Assembly: GCA_028023455.1 (NCBI GenBank)
Contig: JAQFVV010000014.1
Coordinates: 3,601,336-3,665,335, forward strand
Length of the DNA: 64,000 bases
Source of the DNA: Epiperipatus broadwayi
Lineage: Eukaryota > Onychophora > Udeonychophora > Euonychophora > Peripatidae
Direction: 5' to 3'
The position numbers and the translations under genes are program-made. The notes below the pieces were generated by a model. That model was not told the origin of the DNA. It saw only the letters and a list, made by a program, of their open reading frames with translations, and did not search any database. How positions within the stretch are numbered: position 1 is the stretch's first letter; each line of letters starts with the position of its first letter. Shown here one piece after another: positions 26,701-38,139 of the stretch.

Positions 26701-26752
26701 GTTTGTTAGTATTGAACCCAGTTTATAGTCATGTAATATTATTATTATAAGA
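22896..26752. other. AT-rich stretch, simple repeats, no firm gene
   Basis: Contains the reverse copy of the short dispersed repeat at 23283-23353, an (AAT)n run at about 23681-23714 and a C-rich patch at about 24438-24463. A GC-richer segment at about 25300-25385 (CTTGTGGTTAAGACC, GAGGTCGCTAATATCGCAC) has a tRNA-like feel but no convincing fold. No protein similarity was recognised. Confidence 0.45.
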
Positions 26753-26754
26753 TT

Positions 26755-26780
26755 ATATATATATATATATATATATATAA
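26755..26780. repeat. (TA)n microsatellite
   Basis: An uninterrupted TA run sits directly at the 3' end of the PLE relic that follows. The PLE relic at 35575 has a (TA)n tract in the same position. Confidence 0.9.
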
Positions 26781-26814
26781 TAAAAATAATAAATATAATG
26801 ATAATAAAGTATTA

Positions 26815-27065
26815 ACGATAGTCTTTCAATCCACTGAAGTACTTTCAGTTAATTCCTTAATCTGCCTCAACTGCTGTTAAATAGAAATAACAAAACTGAA
26901 GCAAATGTCATCAACTCAAATCCCATGAATTTCAAATTTTAAAATTTGTGATTCATGGGATTTGAGTTGATGATGTTTGCTTCCATTATGTTTTTTGAAT
27001 TTAATGGCAGTTGAGGCAGATTAAGGAATTAACCAAAAGTACTTCTGCAGATTGAAAGACTGTAT
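26815..27065. mobile_element. Inverted pair of Penelope-like element 3' ends
   Basis: Reads as a palindrome, but each half is a PLE terminus. The half at about 26815-26940 is minus and that at 26945-27065 is plus. Each begins with the last codons (N/D)SWDLS and a stop and then runs outward through a shared 3' untranslated tail (CTGCCTCAACTGC, GAAGTACTTT, AGTCTTTCAATC). The same last codons end the longer PLE frame at 35697. So the copies are 5'-truncated and joined head to head with 3' ends outward. Confidence 0.75.
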
Positions 27066-27147
27066 ATAATATATATTATTTTTATTATTATTTCAATAAT
27101 TTTTTAAATAACAGCCATTTTATTTGTATTATATATACATATATCAA

Positions 27148-27480
27148 TGGTTTTATTGCTACAAGCAGACTTTTCAAATGTAAAGGACCAAAGGATGACA
27201 AATTTATACTAAATATTATTTACAATTCCACTTATATCCCATACACCTTTACAAAAAAAATCATGTCAGATGTTACAAGACCTAGGTTAAACAAGCTTAA
27301 ACATATTACCCTTAATGTTAAAATAACTTTTAAACAAGTTAATTATTTCAGAATCATAAAATTTTAATAATACTCTTTAATTCTTTTTTTAATTTCATTT
27401 TTTTCAAAGAAAACAATCTTAGCCTCATCAAAACTAATAGTGTGGCCTGTATCTCTTTTATGGATATATATAGCAGAACT
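27148..27480 (-). mobile_element. Penelope-like element relic, endonuclease-linker end and 3' tail
   Basis: On the minus strand about 27380-27480 reads KRDTGHTISFDEAKIVFFEK then NEIKKRIKE. This is the conserved H-x-(F/I)-x-F-x-x-(A/T)-K-I...E block between the RT and the end of the GIY-YIG endonuclease domain in PLEs. A stop follows and a non-coding tail runs to about 27148 (GGTTTTATTGCTACAAGCAG on the plus strand). The same tail recurs at 43755-43945. Confidence 0.7.
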
Positions 27481-27599
27481 TAGATATTTATTTCTAACTC
27501 TACTTTTATGTGCCCCTTAGGAAAAGGTGGATAATGGGCTATATTATTTCTCATTTAATTCATTTCATTTATATTAATGATTGAAAAAAGGAAATTATT

Positions 27600-27905
27600 T
27601 TTAAAAAGGATTGTAAACATTTAAATGTGTTGATGATTGTTTGTTTGTAATTGAAAATGATAAAATTAAAGAGGTGGTAAATGAGTTTAATTGTTTTGAT
27701 CCTTCTATAAAATATCTTGTAGAAGAAGTGGAATTAAATTTTGTTAAATTAAAATGTTTAGATTTATTGGTGAGTAGCTTTATATATCTATGAAAGAGAT
27801 ACAAATCACACTTTAGTTTTGATGAGACTAAGATTGTCTTCTTTGAAAGAAATGAAATAAAAATAAGAATTAAAGAGCTATTTCTAATGTAAATCATATA
27901 TTTAA
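27600..27905 (+). mobile_element. Penelope-like element relic with RT motif VDD
   Basis: Plus-strand reading gives VDDCLFVIENDKIKEVVNEF, the PLE reverse-transcriptase catalytic (Y)VDD block followed by its usual helix. After about 60 residues, a frame slip and an internal deletion, HFSFDETKIVFFER follows, the same block as in the opposite-strand relic at 27380-27480. Stops and slips show it is dead. It lies head to head with that relic. Confidence 0.75.
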
Positions 27906-27999
27906 TCATATCCAATATTATAAATAATAAAGTTAATAAAAGTATTGCCTGTACATTCATATGATAAAATCTGGAAAACATTTATATTTTTTTTATTAA

Positions 28000-28042
28000 A
28001 CTACTACTACTGCTGCTGCTGCTGCTACTGCTACTACTACTG

Positions 28043-28086
<44 letters not shown>

Positions 28087-28114
28087 GCTACTACTTCTGC
28101 TACTGCTGCTGCTG

Positions 28115-28186
<72 letters not shown>

Positions 28187-28209
28187 ATAATAATAATAAT
28201 AATAATAAT
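28000..28209. repeat. Compound (CTA/CTG)n and (TAA)n trinucleotide repeat
   Basis: CTA units with interspersed CTG fill 28000-28184, then (TAA)n fills 28185-28209 and abuts the inverted LINE B segment. Long poly-Tyr or poly-Ser readings of this tract are artefacts. Its (TAA)n edge mirrors the (TAA)n tail on the other side of LINE B. Confidence 0.95.
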
Positions 28210-29355
28210 CATATTGTGTCCTGCATATGTTCCACTATTTGTATATAGAGCCATTGGCACTTTTACATCTGGTTGGTTCCCCAGCGCCCATCTTATATAA
28301 TCTCTTGTCCAAGTGTGTGGCCTAGTTAGGCATACCTTGCTTTTCTTTATTTTCAGATAGCTTTTGAGTTCTTCACATGCTTTATTGTATGCATGTGTAA
28401 GCTTGAATATATACTGCTGGGTGCAGTGTGATGGGTTAATCATGATTATTCTCTGGTGTAACTGATCTGCCAGAGACAAAAGTCTTGATGGTGGAGGTTG
28501 TTTTTTTGTTATATGGTTGATGTTAAAGGACAACATTCCCATAAATGCTAGATATTTCTGGACCGGGTTCAAAATCATATCTTTGATTTTGTTTAGCATT
28601 ATGTAGGTCTCAGAGAACAGAAATTCAGGGGTTGTTTCTGGGAGTAAAACTCTTATTGTTCTTGTAAGTGGAAAGGGTGATATTTAAATTTGGGCACAGT
28701 CAATTGTGACTATTTGAGCTGAGTGATCGGAAAAAGTTGAGGGAGTTAGTTTTATTTCAATAAGGTGGTGAAGCATTGGAGAATAAAAGCACAGATCAAT
28801 AAGTGAAGAGAAGCGATTATTGTGGAAAGAGATGGCATCATCTGGCAAAAAACCTTGGCCACTCATTAGTGGTATGTGTAGTCTGAGAAGCCAATGTCGG
28901 GTAAATTCCTGATATTTTAAATTAAAATCTCCAATTAAGATGGTTGGGTTTGAAGCTGTAGCTAACCTTGAATTAATGTTTGCAATTATGGTATCTATTT
29001 TTTTATCCTGTAAAGGCATATATACAAAAACCAGATTTATTGTTATGCTTTTTTGGTTGAAGGTTGCAATTAATAAGTTCATGTCAATGTGAATTATTTT
29101 GAATGTTGTGAATGGGCAATTTCTAGCAATTACGAGTCCAGTGCCAGCTAAGGGATAGGCAGAGTCTCTGGAGCATGCACAGAAACCTTCCATATTTAAA
29201 TGTTTGGCTGGGTCAGTTTGTGATCCAGCATAAATTTTTGTCTCAAGTATACCAAGCAAGTGTGGTTGTATATCCTTGATCCAATGTTTTAACTTATTAA
29301 TTTTTGAGGTTGAGTTCAAACCCCTGACATTGATTGCCGCAATTTTTATTTTCAT
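28210..29355 (-). pseudogene. LINE B ORF2, N-terminal part (endonuclease), inverted segment
   Basis: The start is taken at the ATG at 29355 (MKIKIAAINVRGLNS), 29 nt after the ORF1 stop, because this Met opens the endonuclease fold as in LINE A. Visible features are ETKIY near the first catalytic Glu, ILIGDFNLKY and the late STFSDHSAQI, which contains the catalytic SDH. An in-frame TAA at 28684-28686 interrupts, and the frame continues without slip through KVCLTRPHTWTRDYIRWALG, matching LINE A. Coding stops at the inversion edge 28210 and resumes on the plus strand at 30893. Confidence 0.88.
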
Positions 29356-29384
29356 TATATGTTTTTTTGGTTGAGATTTAAATA

Positions 29385-30852
29385 TTAGGGTTGCTCTGGT
29401 GTTTCTTCCCATTCATTCTCATATTCCATTTCCAGATCTTCATCTGTTTCCACTGTAGTTGTATTGTTGTGATCAGAAAGGCTAAGGTTGGATTCTGTTT
29501 TGATTTTTTTGGGCCCTCTATTTTTCTTTGGTGGGCGGCCTGGTCTTCTTTTTTGTTCTGTGTCAGCTTTGGTGATTTGAGGCATATTTGGGGTGATAGC
29601 TTCCATAATTTCCATTGTTGTATTATTTTTAATATTGGGTGTTTGGTGTGTTATATATATTTTTTCTTGATCACTATTACTGTGTGAGTTTATTTGTTCT
29701 TTTATTATCTCTTTTTCATCAGTATCTTTGGTAGGCTGACTTAGATTGTGCACTGTTTTTTCCATTGGAGCCTCTTGAGGTTGTTGACTTTCTGTTTTTT
29801 TATCAGTGGGGGTTTGAATTCTATTGGTTGATTTTGTTGATAAATCCAGAATTTCAGGTGCTGGCAATGTGTGTGCAGTTTTTTTATTATTCAATTGCTG
29901 TTGATCTGTGGTTTTATTATTAATTTTTTCGTGTTTATTAGTTGTTTTCGTTATCTGTTTTTGTACTGTTTCATTCCGGCTGGTGAGCTTCTGTTGGTTG
30001 ATCTTCAGAGCTCGGTTGGTTTTTCTGGTTGATTTTGGTGTTGCAATCGATTGCTAAGTGTCCAATTTCACCGCACGCAAAACATCTCAGCCTTAATCCT
30101 TTTATGTGAATAGTCAGTATTGCATTCTGGTCAATTATTTGTGTTGAAATATCCTCCGGGTTTACATTGCCATTCAGCTTTATTTTGAAATGAAAGTTGT
30201 TGCTGAAAACTGGCATGGGGGTGTCAGATAAGTAGATTTGTTTTATATAAATAGCTTTGCCAAATGACTGTATTAATTTTTGAAAATCCTGAATGATATA
30301 TCCGAAGTAAGTGTTTTTAATTATTCTGTTAGAATAGTTTTGCAAACTTTGATCGACTATTATTAGCACGTAGCTTCCCAAAGTTTTTACTTTAGTTTGA
30401 AATCTTGCATGCTGATGTTCATCGAAAAACTGAATTGCAACGTATCGTGAGTTTGGATGCTCTCAAATACTAGAGACTGTATCCCACAATGCTGTTGCTG
30501 TCAGTTCCTCGTAAAGAAGCTCTCTGGGGAATTTATAGAGTGTTAAATTCCTATCAGTGACAGCTAACACTAATGATCTCGGTGAAAAAATTTTTTGGAA
30601 AGTTGCGAATAATTTTTTTGGGATGGTACTGTTGAAATTAACATTTATTTCTTGCAGTTCATCTTGATTCCATATCGTTGGGGAGGGCTCTTCATTATTG
30701 TTTTTTATGAGGTTTAAATTATTTATGTCAGCTTGATTTACCTTCCTAAATCTTGCTGTCTGTGTTAATGCTGGACTTTTTTCGATGCTGTGAAGCTGCT
30801 GGTTTATTTTTGTTACGTTTGCATATGTTTTTGCGATAGTCGCAGTTTTCAT
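29385..30852 (-). pseudogene. LINE B ORF1, gag-like RNA-binding protein
   Basis: The start at 30852 (MKTATIAKTYANVTK) follows a leader of only about 38 nt before the inversion break. The middle segment NLTLYKFPRELLYEE aligns with LINE A LYKFPLEQLY. A canonical zinc knuckle CFACGEIGHLAIDC (C-x2-C-x4-H-x4-C) is at 30043-30084. A Lys/Arg-rich GRPPKKNRGPKK patch and an acidic tail (ETDEDLEMEYENEWEE) close the protein. Two lesions: an in-frame TGA at 30463-30465, with the same frame open on both sides, and a one-base slip at about 29970. It ends 29 nt before ORF2. The missing second knuckle differs from LINE A. Confidence 0.88.
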
Positions 30853-30892
30853 TTTATCGCCGTTTGTTTGAGCGCAATTTACGTCGTTGATT

Positions 30893-32971
30893 ATGCCAAT
30901 TTTTGAATATTTTAAAGAGAAATTACAAGAAAGACAACCATATAAAATACCACATAGTCTGTTTGGCCCACCAGAGACAAAAACCCCATTCACAAAAGAT
31001 CTATTCACAACAAAACTAAATACTATTCGAAATGCTTGCCGTCCAGTTAGTCCTGGAGTTCCATTGTTTGTATTAAAGCATCTAAGTAAATTCACAACAG
31101 AATATTTGTGTCAGTTAGCAAACCATCTAGCACAACAAATTCAACCCATGGAGGGTGTCTATCCAATAGCCATAGTACCCTATAATAAAGCAATTATTCC
31201 ACCTATTACAGACCTCAGACCAATATCTATGGGACCTTTGCCGATCAAAATTATGGAAAAAATTATTAAAGATGAAATTGAACCATATATAATGCCACTT
31301 ATCTCCGAAGTACAATATGCAAAGAAAAACTCTTCAACAACAGAAGCAGCTTTATTCTTCAAAGCAATTCTAGCAACAGTAAAACAGTGAAAAAAATACG
31401 GACCCGTTGTTGTGCAGCTTGACATAGAAGCTGCATTTGACTCAGTCAATATATACACACTTCTAAAAATGCTAAAAGACACAGAAATTCCTAGAACACA
31501 TCTATATATAATTGCTAACCTGCTTCTGAACAGAGAGATCCATATAACTTTAAATGGAAGAAACTCACCATCTTTCACACCCACCAAATCTATATCCCAA
31601 GGATCCCCTCTTAGTTCACTATTGTTTATATTTTACATCAATCCCCTTATTAAAAGCATACAAAATGCATTTACTGGGATCGAGATACCAGACACAACAC
31701 AGCGCACTACATGCATCGCTTATATGGATGATGTTACCATATTCCTAACATCAAAAAAACAAATACCGCAACGCCAAAAGATATTACAAGAATATTCACA
31801 AAAATATGAATTAACATTTAATCCAGCAAAAACCACAGCCTGGTCTCTATACACTGGTAAACCATGTACATCAATTTACAAATCAAAACCAAACTCTTTT
31901 CTTGGGTTCCCATTTCATATGGGAATTACAGGAATGAGATGCCATATCCAAAATAAACTTAAAGAAGAAGCCACAAAAATTATAAACTCCTTTTCCAAGG
32001 CATATCTTTCACTATATTCCAAAGTACAGTTAATTAACCAGCTTATCACAAACAAAATAACTTACTATGTACCGGTTATTTCATTCTCAAAGGGGTTCAT
32101 TTCAAAAATTAAAACCATATATAATAAACTACTTTGGGCCAGAAAAACAGTAGCAATTTCCACAAAAAAACTTAGCCAACCTCTAATAAAAAATGGACTT
32201 GGCTTGCACAACATCAATGTTTTTTATATACAGAAGTTAAGGAACTCAATAATCACAATACTTGCCAAATACCCCAAAATTAACCACTTGCTAGAAGTTA
32301 CTCCAACAGATAGACCACCTCCAAAAGGTTCCTTTTTCACCAACATTATATACCAATGCAAAACCACAGACAAGATTCCAGAACAGTATTTGCATAAGTA
32401 TTCATACTGGGATATTTATGGTTTAATAAACAGAGAAGAAGATACTAATGTTATACAACCTATGCTAGGAATTAACAACAAGAGACTACTCAAGGAATAT
32501 AAAAAATGGGCTCTAGAGCCCAAATACTTTGATTTTTATCATGAAAATCAATCTCATTGCCTTGCCAATAACCCACTTTCTTTATCATAAAAGAATGTAT
32601 ATATCTATTGACCCCTTCTGTGGACTCTGCCATCGAGCAGAAGAGACACTGGACCACTTTATTTATCAATGTGAGCACTTAACCAAACATGACAGATGAT
32701 GTGTAACACCTACAGAAAACCGGGTACAATCATTAATCACATAATAGCTGCTTTTCAGGGAAGATCAATACCTAGCATTAGGGCAGCCACATTTGTTCTA
32801 TATGCGTATTGGTGCACCCAATGTACTTTCTTAATTGGCAATAACACTAGACGACACCCAGCTACATTTAGCAACAAACTGCTACACATTCAAAATAGAG
32901 ATAAAATAATAACCAACCCCCACTTATGTGCAGCAACATGGTCATTGTTAAAACAACCATCAATGCTGTGA
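30893..32971 (+). pseudogene. LINE B ORF2, C-terminal part (reverse transcriptase and CCHC finger)
   Basis: Picks up at MPIFEYFKEKLQ. RT blocks are DLRPISMGPLPIKI, VVVQLDIEAAFDS, ISQGSPLSSLL, YMDD at 31721-31732 and FLGFPFH. A TGA at 31388-31390 is the only interruption in the palm; the frame is then open to 32590. After a slip at about 32585 the finger CGLCHRAEETLDHFIYQC (C-x2-C-x8-H-x4-C) is at 32619-32672. A second slip at about 32695 leads to the terminal domain (FVLYAYWCTQCTF, AATWSLL) ending at 32971. The catalytic Asp residues are intact. Confidence 0.92.
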
Positions 32972-33230
32972 ATGCTGCAAAGAAAACTATCATACAACTA
33001 ACATTCAAAGTGACATGCGGACAAAACTAAATAAGCTCCCCAAACTTTAGAACTCTGATTATTTTTGCTTTTTTAATTTTTATATTGTTATAGTCCATTA
33101 ACCACAAAGTGTAACCACTAAATTCATTTATATGTGTTTACCCTAATATTATTCATTGTATGTTAAATTTCAAATTTTCTAGATGTAAACTTATGTAAAC
33201 CATTGAGATCAATAAAGCCTTTATTGAAAC
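32972..33230 (+). other. LINE B 3' untranslated region
   Basis: Non-coding and AT-rich. Ends with AATAAA at 33211-33216 followed by GCCTTTATTGAAACG, matching the LINE A end AATAAA...TTTATTGAAATG. Confidence 0.75.
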
Positions 33231-33371
<141 letters not shown>

Positions 33372-34754
33372 AATTAACTAAATAAGAAGGAATTATAATA
33401 AAGTTCATTAAGTAATCCATTGGTTTATATTCCAACAGTTAAAAATAATTTAAATTTATTCCAAAGAAATATTTACACTTGTATAATTATTTTAATGTTT
33501 TTTGGAAATTCATGAAAACATTATAATAAAAGCATCAAAGATGATATAAGGCACAATTATTTTTCTTTTTGTAATTTAAACCTTACTGGAACATAATATA
33601 AAGATGAATAAAATTCCATTAAGCATATCTGTTAATACAATGCAAGTTGTATTTAAAACATCAAATCATTTTAATGTTTTCTGATAGATCCGTCTTTTAT
33701 ATTATTTAATATTCAGCATTTATAATTCATTATTTATTTCTTAAAGCACTAGAGGTGAATTGTAGTTTACTATCCAAAGCAATTTAATCAATTTGTAATG
33801 ATATTTTATCTTTACATCCAAAGGATTGGCATTCAGCACTTTTTTTATTTGAAGTAATTTATTGTTTCATTAGTCTATAGATATTTAATTCTTGTAGCTA
33901 AATAGTTCAGATTATATATATATATTCTACATGACCAAGCAAATAGGATATAATCCATAAACATGTTGTTTCTATTGATTTTATTAAAAGTTCAGCATTT
34001 CATCAAGCAACAAAATTTAGGATGTATATTTGAGTTAAAAAATTGTTACTTAAAATTTTTCTTTTGACAATTTATGATGAGATAATCTATAATAATGAGA
34101 CAAAATATTCACACTTTTTGAAGTAAAGAGAAAAATGTTTCATCATTGTTTTCAATAAATAGAAGCAAGTTGATTGAAGTTGATAGACATAATTTTATAA
34201 ATATATTAGCTACTTTTTATTACTTTAAAATGATGAAACCAGCAATTTAATTGAAACCGTTAGATAGTATTTCAGGAGTAAATTTATCAAATTTCTATTA
34301 TTAGTTGATTTTAATAAATAAGAATATTTTGAAATGATAATCAGTGATAGATTTTTTGCCAAAGCTAAGGCAAAATGCCCAGACTAGTAATTCTACTTGA
34401 TTATGATTGATGAAGTCAAAATGGTTATTTTAAAGTTTTAACTGCTTACGTTTTGACTGCAATAACATTTTGTAAAAATTGGCTGGTTTTTCCAAATATT
34501 GGTATTGTTATCTGTTGAACAGCTGATGTTTGGATTGTGCAATATTCCAATTATGCATTGGTGTTTCCTTATTTTCCCAGGAAAATGATGGCTGACTGGG
34601 TTTGCATTAACATGGTAATTTTTATAGCAGCAGTTCAGAATGAAGAGACAAAAAATAGACTAACAATAACTTCAAGCTTTTTCAACTGCTTCATTTTGTT
34701 TCTGGGTTGAAAATAATTTTACAATCATTTATTTAAAACAAATAAATTATATAC
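33372..34754. other. AT-rich stretch, nothing recognisable
   Basis: Unique AT-rich sequence, slightly less AT-rich near 34380-34700. I see no coding frame, tRNA-like segment or repeat. Confidence 0.5.
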
Positions 34755-34802
34755 CTGAAGAGTTCTGATATTTATCCCAATTAAATTTAAATTGATCTTT
34801 TC
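34755..34802 (-). CDS. Candidate 48-nt exon, possibly of the dynein gene
   Basis: The minus strand shows a T-rich tract and TTTAATTTTAG acceptor, 48 nt, then a CAG|GTATAT donor. One frame reads KDQFKFNWDKYQNSS with split codons at both ends (phase 1 in, phase 1 out). Phase 1 out is exactly what the DNAH10-like exon at 10349 needs to complete its Gly codon, and 48 is a multiple of three, so inclusion or skipping would keep frame. Against it: I do not recognise these residues as conserved in dynein heavy chains, and the intron would be 24 kb. Confidence 0.3.
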
Positions 34803-35499
<697 letters not shown>

Positions 35500-35574
35500 C
35501 AAATAAAAAATCCATTAATTAAAAACTATTGTAATAACAATAAAAATAATAAATATAATGGTAATTAACTATTA

Positions 35575-36098
35575 TGTACAGTCTATCAATCTGTAGAAGT
35601 ACTTTTGATTAATTCATTGACCTCCTCAACTGCCATTAAATAAAAAAAAACATAATGAAAGCAAACATCATCCACTCAAATCCCATGAATCCTGAATTTT
35701 AATATTAGCAGCTTGTCTATTAATTATATTCATTTTATTTCTATTTATTAATATTGCCTCCTTAATTTTTTTTATATTATGATTTCTCTGTTCATGAAGA
35801 CTCTTAACACTTTCAATATCAAACTTAAATTTATATTTACATCTCCTTTCACGATCCAAGGAAACTGAAGCAGTCATTAATTACTGTTATTTTTAATTTT
35901 TACATGCTTTTATAACAATTCATGATTATTTAATATTTTTTTAATACTGCATCTTGATTCATCTATATATCATAACATACATCCACAAAAAATGTGATAC
36001 ACAACATTAGTTTTCTGCTTGACAGGAATGACATTTTTAGAATTATTCACTGACTTATTAATGTCATTTGTAACACAAAATGAAACATTAAACATATT

Positions 36099-36138
<40 letters not shown>

Positions 36139-36162
36139 TCGGAATATATTTATATGTATATA

Positions 36163-36197
<35 letters not shown>

Positions 36198-36430
36198 CTT
36201 AAAATTTTTATTTGAGCATTTGAAATATATGGAATAGATATCCATTTTGTACTATCAATCTTCAACTCCTTTAAATTATTATAACAATTTTTAAATTGAC
36301 ATAAAGTATTATTATTTTGTTCAATCTTCTTGGCAAATATCTCAATAATTTTTAATTTATCACACTGGCAACAACATAATTCTTCATTACAAAGAAGATC
36401 AAAAGTACCAATTATGCATAAGATGGCAAG
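35575..36430 (-). mobile_element. Penelope-like element fragment with GIY-YIG-type endonuclease region
   Basis: Reading leftward on the minus strand: about 36230-36430 gives KWISIPYISNAQIKI, the PLE post-RT block. A (TA)n expansion follows, then about 35960-36095 gives KQKTNVVYHIFCGC and YIDESRCSI, fitting the PLE endonuclease signature T-N-x-V-Y-x-I-x-C...Y-I-G with Asp in place of Gly and one stop between. Then 35877-35697 gives SVKSLHEQRNHNIKKIKEA and KIQDSWDLSG plus a stop. The 3' tail to about 35575 matches the palindrome at 26815-27065. Known PLEs pair an RT with this endonuclease. Here the RT is missing and the frame is broken. Confidence 0.8.
36097..36196. repeat. (TA)n microsatellites inside the PLE fragment
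   Basis: Two TA tracts (about 36101-36135 and 36158-36196) separated by a short GATCGGAATATAT-type spacer interrupt the PLE coding relic. Apparent poly Ile-Tyr frames here are artefacts. Confidence 0.9.
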
Positions 36431-36479
36431 TTTTAGTTCTTTTTTGTTTCATAATAAAAAAATATCATTACCAATGTGA

Positions 36480-36800
36480 TAAATGAAAAAAATTTGAGAT
36501 ATTTGCCAAGAAATCACTAGAAGTTGCTTATAAGATTGAACAAATTAACAATACTTTATATCAATTTAAACAGAGTTATAATTATTTAAAAGAGTTGAAG
36601 ATTGATAATAAAAAATGGATATCTATTCTATATATTTAAAATGCTCAAGTGAAAAATGTTTTCAGTAATCATTATAGAATATCATACTTAGCTACTGCAA
36701 CAAGATACTTTAAATGGTTTAATTGGATCATTTTATCTTATAGGCAAATAGTTATTACAGAATTAGTGTCATTTTATAGAAACATCATAGATATTTTTGT
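36480..36800 (+). mobile_element. Penelope-like element fragment, opposite strand
   Basis: The plus strand reads KIEQINNTLYQFKQSYNYLK, LKIDNKKWISILYI and, after a stop, NAQVKNVFSNHYR. This is the same region as the minus-strand fragment at 36230-36430, so the two lie head to head about 50 bp apart. Frame-broken. Confidence 0.65.
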
Positions 36801-37720
36801 TGATAAGTAAATCTAGAAAAGCACTGAAAAAAAGATGAGATTTATATAACTTTTGTTTATTTAGTCAGGGTATTTGACCATATTAATTAAAAGATTGATA
36901 GCAATATTTGAAAAAAAAAAAAGTTTTTCCAATTCATTCACATTACACAAATTTCTAGTAATAATATTAGAGAAAACATTGTTATTTGTAATTAATTATG
37001 TGAGACTATTTTCATGACCTAGTTTTCATTTTTAAATATTTAAAAAAAATTCAAACTTTATTTAATTTTTTCAAATATTCACCTAATAGTAATAACATAT
37101 AGGTTAACATATAACATTACATTTCAAATGGGATTATTCTTTTCATTTCATCAGCTGCTTCTTGTCTGTATAATAATAGTATGTGACTTAAATCAGTGAC
37201 CTTCAGATTTGTAAATATTGAATTTAAAGTAATACTCTAACCCAGCCTTTCTCAACCTATGGATTGTGGAATAATAGAAAAATTATATAAACACTAGCTG
37301 ATGGTACCCATCTTTGATGAGTGAAATATTAAAAAGGAGACAAGATGTGATAGTCTATTGTAGTGTTTCCCTACACAACACTATAAAAAGCTCAAATCAT
37401 AAGCAGACAGGTACTGCAAGTTTTTGATTAATAATGGATAATGCACAATTATGCATGCATCAACTATTTTGCTTCATTTCATTTCCAATAGCAATTTTAA
37501 GCTCACAATTCCCTCATCTGTCTAGATTTGTTATGTTATGCTGTTATAGTATCTGTATTTAACTATAAATTTTAATAAAAAAATAATACATAAAATACCT
37601 CTAATAATAATGATTTATTCCTAGATAGTATCTATTAACCATAATTATTATTTATGTTTGTGATGACTTATTTAGCAGAAAGTGGATTTTCAATAATGAT
37701 TATTATACCCTATACATTAC

Positions 37721-38139
37721 ATATATTGATACAGGCAAAACTCTCCATATAGTAGTGCCATTCAGTGCCAACCAGAGTAATCAATGGATGACAGAAGGCT
37801 TGTGCATAAAATCCCTATCTAGTGTCTACTCATCCAATATCCCCAGATTAGTTTCGTCTTATGGTTTTCATCAGTGAGGAGCTTTGGATCTGAGAGCACC
37901 GTACCTATATCTTAGGATCTAATGCAACCCTCCAGCAGCCATCTTTTATCTCTACTTAACTAGTCTGGGGATATTGGATGAGTAGGCACTAGACAGGGAT
38001 TTTATGCATAAGCCTTCTGGAATCCATTGATTACTCTTGTTGGCACTGAGTGGCACTACTATATGGAAAGTTTTGGCTGTTTTAATAACAGTAATGTGCT
38101 AGCATAAGAAATAATGATCATGTGATATATTGATACAGG
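37721..38139 (+). mobile_element. F1 foldback element, copy d, with 15-bp target-site duplication
   Basis: The body at 37736-38124 is flanked by identical ATATATTGATACAGG at 37721-37735 and 38125-38139; the next bases differ on both sides. The left arm starts CAAAACTCTCCATATAGTAG and the right arm ends CTATATGGAAAGTTTTGG. Arms share the CTCATCCAATATCCCCAGA / GGGGATATTGGATGAGTAGG pair. After the right arm comes a tail on one side only (AATGTGCTAGCATAAGAAAT, then ATGATCATGTG). There is no coding frame, so it is non-autonomous. Confidence 0.85.

Noticed and set aside
27945-28187. Open frames of poly-Tyr or poly-Ser across the CTA/CTG repeat
   Set aside because: They are trinucleotide repeat read-through with no unique coding sequence.
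36019-36265. Ile-Tyr repeat open frames on both strands
   Set aside because: They are (TA)n microsatellites inside a PLE fragment. Only the flanking PLE residues are meaningful.
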